This document shows, piece by piece, positions 6,070-13,039 of a stretch of DNA of 19,876 bases. This stretch comes from JACQCF01 sp043742785 (GTDB taxonomy: Bacteria > Omnitrophota > Gorgyraeia > Zapsychrales > Fredricksoniimonadaceae), in NCBI GenBank assembly GCA_043742785.1, contig JAYTXU010000026.1, positions 1-19,876 of the forward strand. Reading direction: 5' to 3'. The notes under the pieces are model-generated. The model had not been told where the DNA came from. It saw only the letters and a list, made by a program, of their open reading frames with translations, and ran no database searches. Each line of letters starts with the position of its first letter. Position 1 is the stretch's first letter. The position numbers and the translations under genes are program-made.

Positions 6070-7737
6070 ATGTTTCTTGATATTCGTAAAAATTTACAAG
6101 AATTAATCAAACAGGCTCTCATTTCCTTGGAGCCTATCCCACCTGTTTTAATTGATGTTCCTACAGATAAAGCTCATGGAGAGTTAACGTGCAATATTGC
6201 TTTGCAATTAAGCAGGGTTCTAAAGAAAGCTCCTATGGTGATTGCTGGTGAAATTCTGCCTAAAATACAAGAAAAAATAGCTTCAAGTCAGCTTCTTAAA
6301 GACACTTTCTCTAAAATTGAGATTAAACATCCTGGTTTTATTAATTTTTATTTTTCTACTAGAAGTTTTTATAACATTCTAGAAACTATTTTAGATAAAA
6401 AAGATCAATATGGGCTTTCTAATTATGGAGAAGGAACCTCTTTTTGTTTGGAATTTGTTTCAGCAAATCCTACAGGTCCTTTAACCGTAGCTCATGGCCG
6501 TCAAGCTGCAGTGGGGGATAGCCTGGTTAATATTCTTAATGCCGTAGGCTACAAAGCTAAGAAGGAATATTACGTTAATGATGAGGGTAATCAAATTAAT
6601 ATTTTAGGACGCAGTATTGTTGCGCGTGCTAGGGAGATTTTGGGAGAAAAGATTGAATTTCCTGAAGATGGTTATCAAGGAGAATATATCCGTACGATGG
6701 CTCAGGAGTTTATTCACATGAATGAACTTCGAACTGTGGATGATTTAAATAAGATAGATCCGCAAGCTTTTCGTCTTTTTGGTGTGGATTATTTGATGAG
6801 TTTGATTAAAGATGATTTGAAAGATTTTAACGTGAACTTTGATTCTTGGTCTTATCAAAGCAAGATTGCTACCAATACGGCTATTGAAGAAGTTTTAAGA
6901 GATTTTAAATCTAAGGGACATGTCTATGAACATGAAGGAGCTCTTTGGTTTAAATCAACATCTTGGGGAGATGATAAAGATCGTGTTGTTAAAAAAAGTA
7001 ATGGGGATTATACCTATTTAACTCCAGACATTGTTTATCATAAAGATAAGTTTTCCAGAGGTTTTAAGCGTATCGTTAATATATTAGGTCCTGACCATCA
7101 CGGTTATATTCCTCGTATTAAAGCTGCTGCTGCTGCTTTAGGACATAACGTTGATGATTTAGATGTGGTGATTGTTCAGCTAGCTAGTATTTATCGTGAT
7201 GGAAAGCCTGTTTCGATGTCAACTCGTAAGGGAGAATTTATTACCTTAAGAGAAGTCATGGAAGAAGTAGGTAAGGATGCTGGCCGATTTTTCTTTCTTA
7301 TGCGTCAAACTAACGCTCATTTAGATTTTGATTTGGAATTGGCTAAAAAAACTAGTTCTGATAATCCTGTTTACTATATTCAATACGCCCATGCGCGTAT
7401 TCATAGTATTATTCGTAAGGCAATAGATGAATCACAATTAACGCCAAAATTAAAGAATTTTAGTTTGTTGAAAGAAGAAGCAGAGATAGATTTGATGCGT
7501 AAGGTTGCTTTATATCCAGAGGTTTTGATAAGTTGTGCAAAACAATTAGATCCTTTTGCCTTAGTACGTTATTTGCAGGAATTGTCTGGATGTTTTCATA
7601 AATTTTATGATTCTCATCGCGTTTTAGAAGATGACAAAGAGATTTCATGTGAGCGTTTAGGTCTTATTGAAGCCACTCGTATTATTTTAGGCAGTGGATT
7701 AAAGTTATTAGGAGTTAGTGCTCCAGAAAAGATGTGA
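6070..7737 (+). CDS. argS: Arginyl-tRNA synthetase
   Basis: 555 residues, full length for class I ArgRS, which charges tRNA-Arg with arginine. The N-terminal Add1 domain is at about 1-115. The HIGH region is SANPTGPLTVAHGR (131-144), with T in place of the first His, a known variant. The KMSKS equivalent is MSTRKG (383-388). The DALR anticodon-binding domain (YYIQYAHARIHSII onward) ends in LKLLGVSAPEKM, the usual ArgS ending. The ATG at 6070 fits the family N-terminus (NLQELIKQAL), but the only purine stretch upstream is in the 3' arm of the terminator-like hairpin. The stop overlaps a possible GTG start of recJ. Confidence 0.97.
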   Translation: MFLDIRKNLQELIKQALISLEPIPPVLIDVPTDKAHGELTCNIALQLSRVLKKAPMVIAGEILPKIQEKIASSQLLKDTFSKIEIKHPGFINFYFSTRSFYNILETILDKKDQYGLSNYGEGTSFCLEFVSANPTGPLTVAHGRQAAVGDSLVNILNAVGYKAKKEYYVNDEGNQINILGRSIVARAREILGEKIEFPEDGYQGEYIRTMAQEFIHMNELRTVDDLNKIDPQAFRLFGVDYLMSLIKDDLKDFNVNFDSWSYQSKIATNTAIEEVLRDFKSKGHVYEHEGALWFKSTSWGDDKDRVVKKSNGDYTYLTPDIVYHKDKFSRGFKRIVNILGPDHHGYIPRIKAAAAALGHNVDDLDVVIVQLASIYRDGKPVSMSTRKGEFITLREVMEEVGKDAGRFFFLMRQTNAHLDFDLELAKKTSSDNPVYYIQYAHARIHSIIRKAIDESQLTPKLKNFSLLKEEAEIDLMRKVALYPEVLISCAKQLDPFALVRYLQELSGCFHKFYDSHRVLEDDKEISCERLGLIEATRIILGSGLKLLGVSAPEKM

Positions 7738-7739
7738 TA

Positions 7740-9425
7740 ATGGACAAACGCTGGATCGTTAAACCGTATGATCCAAAGCTTCAAAAAGAGCTTTCTGATG
7801 CTCTTAATATTCATCCTATCATTGCTCAACTTCTCATTAATCGTCAAATAATAACTGTTGAAGGTTCCAAACGTTTCTTAACAGCTGATTTATCTATGTT
7901 ATTTAATCCATTTCTTTTGACAGATATGGATCGTGCCGTTGAACGTATTCACAAAGCTCAATCTAATCAAGAGAAGATTCTCATTTATGGTGATTATGAT
8001 GTGGATGGCGTGACTTCTAGCGCTTTGTTGAGAAGGATTTTGAAACGTTTAGGAATCACAGCTGTTAACTACATTCCTCATCGTATGGAAGAAGGGTACG
8101 GTCTTAATAACAGTATTGCTCAGTTTGCAAAAAATTTGAATGTTCATTTGATTATTACCGTTGATTGCGGCATTGGTGCTTTTGAGCCTATAGAAGCCAT
8201 TATGGCGCAGGGAATCGATGTTATTGTTATTGATCATCATGAACCAGAAGGAGAAAGGGTTCCTAAAGCTTTAGCAGTAATTGATCCTAAAAGAGCTGAT
8301 TGTTTGTATCCATTTAAACATTTATCAGCAGTTGGTCTGGTGGCTAAATTAGCTCAGGCTTTGTTTGGAGAGATTCCTGAAGAAGATTTAGATTTGGTTG
8401 CCATGGGAACAATCGCTGATGTGGTAAGCCTACGCTGTGAGAATCGTATTTTTGTTAAAAGAGGGTTGCCATTGCTTGAAAAAACTAAAAAGCACGGTAT
8501 TCGAGCGCTTTTAGATATTACTAAAATTTCAGGTAAGAAAATGAAGCCTTATTATATTGGTTTTATTTTAGGTCCAAGGTTAAATGCGGCTGGTCGTATG
8601 GGCTCAGCTAATATTTCGTTAGATCTTTTATTGTCTGAAGATCCTATTGAAGCGGCGGCTCTGGCACAAAGTTTAGAAGAGCATAATCAATCTCGTCAGA
8701 AAATGCAGAGCACAGTTGTTGAAGAGGCGATTAGTATTATTGAAAATCAAGAAGGTTTGAAAGATCAGCAGATTATTGTAGTCTTTAAAGAAGGTTGGCA
8801 TAAAGGAGTTTTGGGAATTGTAGCTTCTAGGATTGTGGAAAAATATTATAGACCTACGGTTGTTATTTCTGTAGAGGATGGATTAGGTACAGGCTCAGCG
8901 CGTTCTATTGAAGGGTTTCATTTAAATGAAGCATTAACCAGCTGTGCTGCTTTATTAGAGAATTATGGAGGTCATAAGAGGGCGGCTGGTTTACGATTAC
9001 GTTCTGAGAATATTGAACAGTTTCGACTTGATATTAATGATTTTGCAAGTACTGTATTAAAAAATCAAGAATTCGTGCCAACCTTAGAGATTGATTGTGA
9101 AATCCTAGTATCTATGGTGGATATGACCATGATAGAAATGATTCAATCCATGGAGCCTCATGGAGAAGGAAATCCATCAGTAGTTTTTTCTTCCAGAGGT
9201 TTAATAGTAAAAAGTGTTCCAGCAGCTTTAGGAAAAGATACATTAAAGTTTTGGGTAAGTGATGGGATTAAATCTTATTCAGCGGTTGGTTTTGGATTTG
9301 GCGGTATGAAGGATCAAATAAAGATGGGAAGTCAAATAGACCTAGCATATAGCCTAGGTATAGATGATTGGAATAAAGCTCCAATAGTTCAATTAATGAT
9401 TAAAGATATTAAGCTGCGCGAGTAA
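7740..9425 (+). CDS. recJ: Single-strand-specific exonuclease RecJ
   Basis: 561 residues from the ATG at 7740. A GTG at 7734 overlapping the argS stop would add two residues; the ATG is chosen because MDKRWIVKPYDP matches typical RecJ starts. DHH-domain motifs: D85YDVDG90, VDCG with D142, and D165HH, then MGTIADVV. The DHHA1 domain has GWHKGVLGIVASRIVEKY and GGH at 410-412 (YGGHKRAAG), followed by an OB-type C-terminal part. It is a 5'-3' single-strand DNase acting in recombination and mismatch repair. The last 17 bases overlap the end of rpmB on the other strand. Confidence 0.96.
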   Translation: MDKRWIVKPYDPKLQKELSDALNIHPIIAQLLINRQIITVEGSKRFLTADLSMLFNPFLLTDMDRAVERIHKAQSNQEKILIYGDYDVDGVTSSALLRRILKRLGITAVNYIPHRMEEGYGLNNSIAQFAKNLNVHLIITVDCGIGAFEPIEAIMAQGIDVIVIDHHEPEGERVPKALAVIDPKRADCLYPFKHLSAVGLVAKLAQALFGEIPEEDLDLVAMGTIADVVSLRCENRIFVKRGLPLLEKTKKHGIRALLDITKISGKKMKPYYIGFILGPRLNAAGRMGSANISLDLLLSEDPIEAAALAQSLEEHNQSRQKMQSTVVEEAISIIENQEGLKDQQIIVVFKEGWHKGVLGIVASRIVEKYYRPTVVISVEDGLGTGSARSIEGFHLNEALTSCAALLENYGGHKRAAGLRLRSENIEQFRLDINDFASTVLKNQEFVPTLEIDCEILVSMVDMTMIEMIQSMEPHGEGNPSVVFSSRGLIVKSVPAALGKDTLKFWVSDGIKSYSAVGFGFGGMKDQIKMGSQIDLAYSLGIDDWNKAPIVQLMIKDIKLRE

Positions 9426-9636
9426 CTTTATTGGCTGAAATACAGCTTGTGCAGACAAGTGCTCTTTGAACGGTTTTGTTAAGAAGAATTTTAATACGTT
9501 GTAAGTTTGGAGCGACGACACGAAAAGACTTTCCAACGACCTTGGAACCGGCACCGCCCTTTTTCTTTTCCATACCACGTCTTTTATATTTTCTGCCGGA
9601 TGTGGCGCTTTTGTCGCAAATGATACAAGATCTCAT
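9409..9636 (-). CDS. rpmB: 50S ribosomal protein bL28, zinc-binding form
   Basis: 75 residues. MRSCIICDKSATSG with KKKGGAG, VAPNLQRIKI and ALVCTSCISANKVTRA is the bL28 pattern. The four cysteines (C4, C7, C62, C65) form the zinc ribbon of the 'C+' version. A Shine-Dalgarno (GAGG on the minus strand, plus-strand 9645-9648) lies 8 bases before the start codon. It is convergent with recJ and shares 17 bases with it; divergent from pepF. Confidence 0.96.
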   Translation of the reverse strand: MRSCIICDKSATSGRKYKRRGMEKKKGGAGSKVVGKSFRVVAPNLQRIKILLNKTVQRALVCTSCISANKVTRAA

Positions 9637-9665
9637 GAAAATAACCTCGAATTAAAATGTTAATT

Positions 9666-9693
9666 TTGTCTAAAACTGAAAATTAAATATACT
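9666..9693 (+). promoter_or_regulatory. Promoter of pepF (plus strand)
   Basis: TTGTCT (9666-9671, 4/6) and TATACT (9688-9693, 5/6) with a 16-base spacer, giving a start near 9700 and a leader of about 20 bases. Its -10 overlaps the rpmB -10 by four bases, so the two promoters are mutually exclusive in polymerase occupancy. Confidence 0.5.
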
Positions 9694-9713
9694 GGAAACT
9701 TAATTATTGTCAA
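9686..9713 (-). promoter_or_regulatory. Promoter of rpmB (minus strand)
   Basis: On the minus strand, TTGACA (plus 9708-9713, 6/6) and TATATT (plus 9686-9691, 5/6) are separated by 16 bases, about 50 bases upstream of rpmB. The -35 box shares two bases with the Shine-Dalgarno of pepF on the opposite strand. Confidence 0.65.
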
Positions 9714-9720
9714 GGAGAAT

Positions 9721-11436
9721 ATGGATTTAACTCAATTACCTATTTATCAGAAGCGTAGTTTTGTGCCTCAAGATGCTAATTTAACTAGTGTGGAAATTAT
9801 TAAGGCTTTGTATCAGAAATTGATTAATCGCCTAATTTCTTCAGCTAAAGAATTAGAAGATTGGCTTTTGGATCGTTCGGAGTTAGATGCAGCTTTAGGT
9901 CAAGCTGGCTCGATTCTTTATATTAATATGACTTGCCATACGGATGATCCTAAAACAGCAGGGGCCTATACAGAATTTATTCAAACAATCCCGCCAGCCG
10001 TAAAACCTTTAAATGATGAGCTCAATAAGAAATATCTTAATGTTCTAAAGAAGTATCCTTTGGATGTTAAACGTTATGAAGTTTATAACCGTGCCACAAC
10101 GGTAGATATTGAATTGTTTGTGGAAGCTAATGTAGCTTTGCAGACAAAGGTAGAGTTGCTTTCTCAAGAATATCAAACAGTCTCTGGTGCAATGGCTGTT
10201 AATTTTGATGGTAAAGAGCAGACCATGCCTGCGATGGGAAAATATTTGCAGGAGCCGGATCGTAAGAAGCGTGAAGAGGCCTGGCGCGCTATGACCAAAA
10301 GACGTTTAGCAGATAAAGACAAGTTGGAGAGTCTTTATGATCAGATGTTTAAGCTGCGTTGTGAAGTAGCGGCTAATGCAAAGATGAATAGTTTTATTGA
10401 GTATCAATTTCGTTCCTATCATCGTTTTGATTATAAGCCTGCTGATTGTAAAGAATATCATGAAACTATAGAAAAGTTAGTTGTTCCTCTTTATGGTGAA
10501 ATTTTAAAAAAACGTCAGCAAGAGATGAAGCTGAGTAGTCTTCGTCCATGGGATTTAGCAGTGGACACGCACGGTAAACAGCCTCTAAAGCCTTTTGGAA
10601 AATCTTCTGATTTGATTGATAAAACGCAAAATATTTTTAATCATTTAGATAAACAGTTAGGTGCTGAGTTTAAAGAAATGAAAGATTTAGGTCTTTTAGA
10701 TTTAGAGAATCGTAAAGGTAAGGCACCAGGCGGTTATCAAAATACTTTAAGTGAAGCGCGCAAACCTTTTATATTTATGAACGCGGTAGGTGTTGATGAT
10801 GATGTGCGTACGCTTTTACATGAATCCGGCCATGCTTTTCATGCTTTGGCTGCTGCTAAAGATCCTTTGGTGGATTATCGCCATGCGCCTATGGAATTTT
10901 GTGAAGTAGCTTCCATGTCGATGGAGTTATTAGGGGGAGAGTATTTGAATGAATTTTATTCTAAAGAAGATGCAGGTCGCTCTAATAGGGAGCATTTAGA
11001 GGGAATTGTACATATCTTAGCTTGGGTAGCTAATATTGATGCTTTTCAACATTGGCTTTATGAACATCCTAATCATTCGCCTCAAGAGCGGCGTCAAGCC
11101 TGGATGGGTTTTTATCATCAATTTGGCGGCAAGTTTGTTAATTGGGATGGTTTAGAAGAAGAACAGGCTTATCTATGGCATCGTCAGCTTCATATCTTTG
11201 AAGTTCCTTTTTATTATATTGAATATGGAATTGCTCAATTAGGAGCTCTGCAATTGTGGCTTAATGCTAAGAACAATCCTAAAAAAGCATTAGCCGACTA
11301 TCGCCACGGCCTTTCTCTAGGCGGCTCTCGTCCATTGCCTGAGCTTTATCAAGCGGCTGGTATCAAGTTTGATTTCTCCCAGGAAATCATTAAGCCCTTG
11401 GTGGATGCGGTTTATCAGGAGTGGAAGAAGAGTTAA
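9721..11436 (+). CDS. pepF: M3-family zinc oligoendopeptidase (PepF type)
   Basis: 571 residues. The zinc site is HESGH at 367-371 (LLHESGHAFHAL) with the third ligand probably E395 in FCEVASMSMELL, 28 residues on, as in thermolysin-like M3 enzymes. Other PepF-type features are an N-terminal helical domain, YRSYHRFDY-like segment around 10410-10440, GGYQNTLSEARKPFIFMN before the zinc site, and FYYIEYGIAQLGALQLW near the end. It lacks a signal peptide and should cleave short peptides in the cytoplasm. AAGGAG (9712-9717) is only 3 bases from the ATG, a tight spacing. It appears monocistronic: its own promoter upstream, and the sulfate operon promoter downstream. Confidence 0.92.
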   Translation: MDLTQLPIYQKRSFVPQDANLTSVEIIKALYQKLINRLISSAKELEDWLLDRSELDAALGQAGSILYINMTCHTDDPKTAGAYTEFIQTIPPAVKPLNDELNKKYLNVLKKYPLDVKRYEVYNRATTVDIELFVEANVALQTKVELLSQEYQTVSGAMAVNFDGKEQTMPAMGKYLQEPDRKKREEAWRAMTKRRLADKDKLESLYDQMFKLRCEVAANAKMNSFIEYQFRSYHRFDYKPADCKEYHETIEKLVVPLYGEILKKRQQEMKLSSLRPWDLAVDTHGKQPLKPFGKSSDLIDKTQNIFNHLDKQLGAEFKEMKDLGLLDLENRKGKAPGGYQNTLSEARKPFIFMNAVGVDDDVRTLLHESGHAFHALAAAKDPLVDYRHAPMEFCEVASMSMELLGGEYLNEFYSKEDAGRSNREHLEGIVHILAWVANIDAFQHWLYEHPNHSPQERRQAWMGFYHQFGGKFVNWDGLEEEQAYLWHRQLHIFEVPFYYIEYGIAQLGALQLWLNAKNNPKKALADYRHGLSLGGSRPLPELYQAAGIKFDFSQEIIKPLVDAVYQEWKKS

Positions 11437-11456
11437 AAAAAAGTGTAAGAAAATAT

Positions 11457-11484
11457 TTGACAAATGAGATTTTGATGGTATATT
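11457..11484 (+). promoter_or_regulatory. Promoter of the sulfate assimilation operon
   Basis: TTGACA at 11457-11462 (6/6) and TATATT at 11479-11484 (5/6) with a 16-base spacer, plus a TGG extended -10 at 11476-11478. The expected start is at 11490-11492, that is, at or one or two bases before the AUG of the leader ORF. No terminator was seen between the pepF stop (11436) and this promoter. Confidence 0.75.
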
Positions 11485-11490
11485 TACTTA

Positions 11491-11509
11491 CATGACTAAC
11501 TTAGTAATG
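11491..11509. promoter_or_regulatory. 19-bp palindrome on the transcription start: candidate Rrf2 operator
   Basis: CATgACTAAcTTAGTaATG is an inverted repeat around a central C with one mismatched pair (G11494/A11506). It begins 7 bases after the -10 box, so a dimeric regulator bound here would block initiation. The Rrf2-family gene inside the same operon is the obvious candidate. The same bases encode the first codons of the leader ORF, so the symmetry could be partly chance. Confidence 0.5.
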
Positions 11510-11557
11510 ATTACACATTTCCAATCCCGCAGCTCCAGCCAACCATGTTGTTGCTAG
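11492..11557 (+). CDS. Cysteine-rich leader peptide (21 aa, ends Cys-Cys-Cys-stop)
   Basis: The ORF starts at ATG 11492 (internal ATG at 11507) and ends in TAG 11555-11557. The product begins MTNLVMITHF and ends SRSSSQPCCC. The last three sense codons are TGT, TGT, TGC, directly before the stop. The only Cys codons of the peptide are these three. The predicted transcript starts at or next to the AUG and no Shine-Dalgarno precedes it, so translation is probably leaderless. Its place at the head of a cysteine-biosynthesis operon fits ribosome stalling at Cys codons when charged tRNA-Cys is short, as known for leaderless polycysteine ORFs in mycobacteria. Inferred from sequence only. Confidence 0.72.
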   Translation: MTNLVMITHFQSRSSSQPCCC

Positions 11558-11559
11558 AG
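11533..11559 (+). promoter_or_regulatory. Possible hairpin across the Cys codons of the leader ORF
   Basis: CTC-c-AGC-CAAC / CAT loop / GTTG-tt-GCT-a-GAG can form about 10 base pairs with small bulges, spanning codons Ser-Ser-Gln-Pro-Cys-Cys-Cys-stop. It is followed by a pyrimidine-rich run (TTCTTCCTATTTTTT, 11560-11574), so it could act as a weak terminator that a stalled ribosome would melt. The stem is imperfect and the T-run is set back. Confidence 0.35.
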
Positions 11560-11562
11560 TTC

Positions 11563-11639
11563 TTCCTATTTTTTACAATCAGATCAAATTTTAAAATAAA
11601 CAATGAATGCTTCAAATATGAAGCAGACCTATATAGGAG
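11563..11639 (+). promoter_or_regulatory. SD-sequestering structure in the porin leader
   Basis: UUCCUAU (11563-11569), starting 5 bases after the leader-ORF stop, can pair with AUAGGAG (11633-11639), which contains the Shine-Dalgarno of the porin gene: six Watson-Crick pairs and one G-U. Between them a perfect hairpin, TGCTTC (11608-11613) with GAAGCA (11620-11625), would bring the arms together. A ribosome held on the Cys codons would cover or crowd the 5' arm and free the Shine-Dalgarno. Pairing was found by eye; no folding energy was computed. Confidence 0.5.
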
Positions 11640-11645
11640 TAAGAA

Positions 11646-13019
11646 ATGAGGTTATTAGCACGTATTTTAGCTGTTTTAACCGTAATAACTGCCTTTGGCG
11701 GTTCAAATTTAGCTTTGGCCGATACAGCAGCTTTAGAGGCAAGATTAAATGCCCTAGAACAAGAAGTGGTGGTTCTTAAGCGTCAAATTGAAGTGGATAA
11801 AGAAGAGGCTGCTAAAAAGGCACCAGATGTTCCCATTATTACCGCTAGTTCAAAAGATGGTTTCTCTATTAAGAGTCCTGATGACAGTTTTAAATTAAAG
11901 GTTAGAGGATTGATTCAGGCCGATGCCCGCGTCTTCACTGGTAACAGTAAAGATTTAGCTGGGACAACTGATAATTTCTTAGTGAGAAGAGCTCGTCCCA
12001 TCTTTGAAGGAACATTGGGGAAGTATTTCGACTTTTATTTAATGCCGGATTTTGCTAACAATGCCAACAGCAACACATTATTGGTGGATGTTTATACCGA
12101 TTTCAAGTGGTATCCATGGCTGAAGATTCGCGGCGGTAAATTCAAGGCTCCATTTGGATTAGAACGTTTACAATCTGATGCCGTGGCTAATTTCATTGAG
12201 ACCGGTTTACCTTCCAATTTAGTGCCTAATCGTGATGTTGGTTTTCAACTATTTGGAGACTTGTTTGGTGAATCCGTCAATTATGCTGTTGGTATTTTTA
12301 ATGGCGGTGCTGATCTGTCTAGCAATGATGCCGCGGATACAAATAATGATAAAGATGTGATTGGCCGTGTTTTTGTACAGCCATTTAAGAATCAAGGGCC
12401 TGAAGCTCTCAAAGGTCTTGGTGTGGGCATCGCGGGTTCCTATGGTCATAATGAAGGAACCACCTTACCAACCTATCGATCCTCTGGACAAGCGAGTATT
12501 TTCAGCTATTCAGGTACCGGTCTTGTTGCCGATGGCGCTCATAGCCGTGTAAGTCCGCAGTTTTATTTCTATAAGGGGGGCTTTGGTCTTTTGGGTGAGT
12601 ATGTCAGTTCAACCCAAGAATTGACCCGCGGGAATAATATTCATGACACCTTTACCAATCGAGCCTGGCAATTATCTTCGAACTATGTGTTAACAGGTGA
12701 GCTGGCTTCCTATAAAGGGATTACACCTCGCAATAATTTTGATCTGGAAAAAGGAATATGGGGTGCTTTTGAAGTGGTTGGCCGCTATGGGACTTTAAAA
12801 ATGGATGACAAAATCTTCGATGAAGGTTTTGGGACTTTAACAGCAGCGACTGGTGTTTCCAAAGAGGAAGCATGGGGAGCTGGTTTGAATTGGTATCCTA
12901 ATAAGAATGTGCGTTTAGGATTAAACTATGAACAAACTCATTTTGATAGAGGATCAGGAAACGGTAATGATCGTCCAACAGAAAATATAATCTTTAGTCG
13001 TTTACAATTATCTTATTAA
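11646..13019 (+). CDS. OprP/OprO-type outer-membrane porin, probable sulfate (oxyanion) channel
   Basis: 457 residues: signal peptide (about 1-25, ending ALA), a short trimerising coiled coil (LEARLNALEQEVVVLKRQI, 30-48), then a beta-barrel of the phosphate-selective porin O/P family. Typical segments are FLVRRARPIFEGTLGKYFDF, IRGGKFKAPFGLERL and NWYPNKNVRLGLNYEQTHF. The chain ends in SRLQLSY, an aromatic-terminated BAM signal. AGGAG (11635-11639) lies 6 bases before the ATG and is the element predicted to be masked by upstream RNA. Being first gene of a sulfate operon suggests that it passes sulfate, not phosphate; that is inference from context. Confidence 0.85.
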   Translation: MRLLARILAVLTVITAFGGSNLALADTAALEARLNALEQEVVVLKRQIEVDKEEAAKKAPDVPIITASSKDGFSIKSPDDSFKLKVRGLIQADARVFTGNSKDLAGTTDNFLVRRARPIFEGTLGKYFDFYLMPDFANNANSNTLLVDVYTDFKWYPWLKIRGGKFKAPFGLERLQSDAVANFIETGLPSNLVPNRDVGFQLFGDLFGESVNYAVGIFNGGADLSSNDAADTNNDKDVIGRVFVQPFKNQGPEALKGLGVGIAGSYGHNEGTTLPTYRSSGQASIFSYSGTGLVADGAHSRVSPQFYFYKGGFGLLGEYVSSTQELTRGNNIHDTFTNRAWQLSSNYVLTGELASYKGITPRNNFDLEKGIWGAFEVVGRYGTLKMDDKIFDEGFGTLTAATGVSKEEAWGAGLNWYPNKNVRLGLNYEQTHFDRGSGNGNDRPTENIIFSRLQLSY

Positions 13020-13039
13020 TTTTAGAAAGAGAGTTTTAT

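Noticed and set aside
11628..11637. CCTATATAGG palindrome as an operator
   Set aside because: It lies in the leader next to the porin ATG, far from the promoter; its right half is explained as part of the Shine-Dalgarno.
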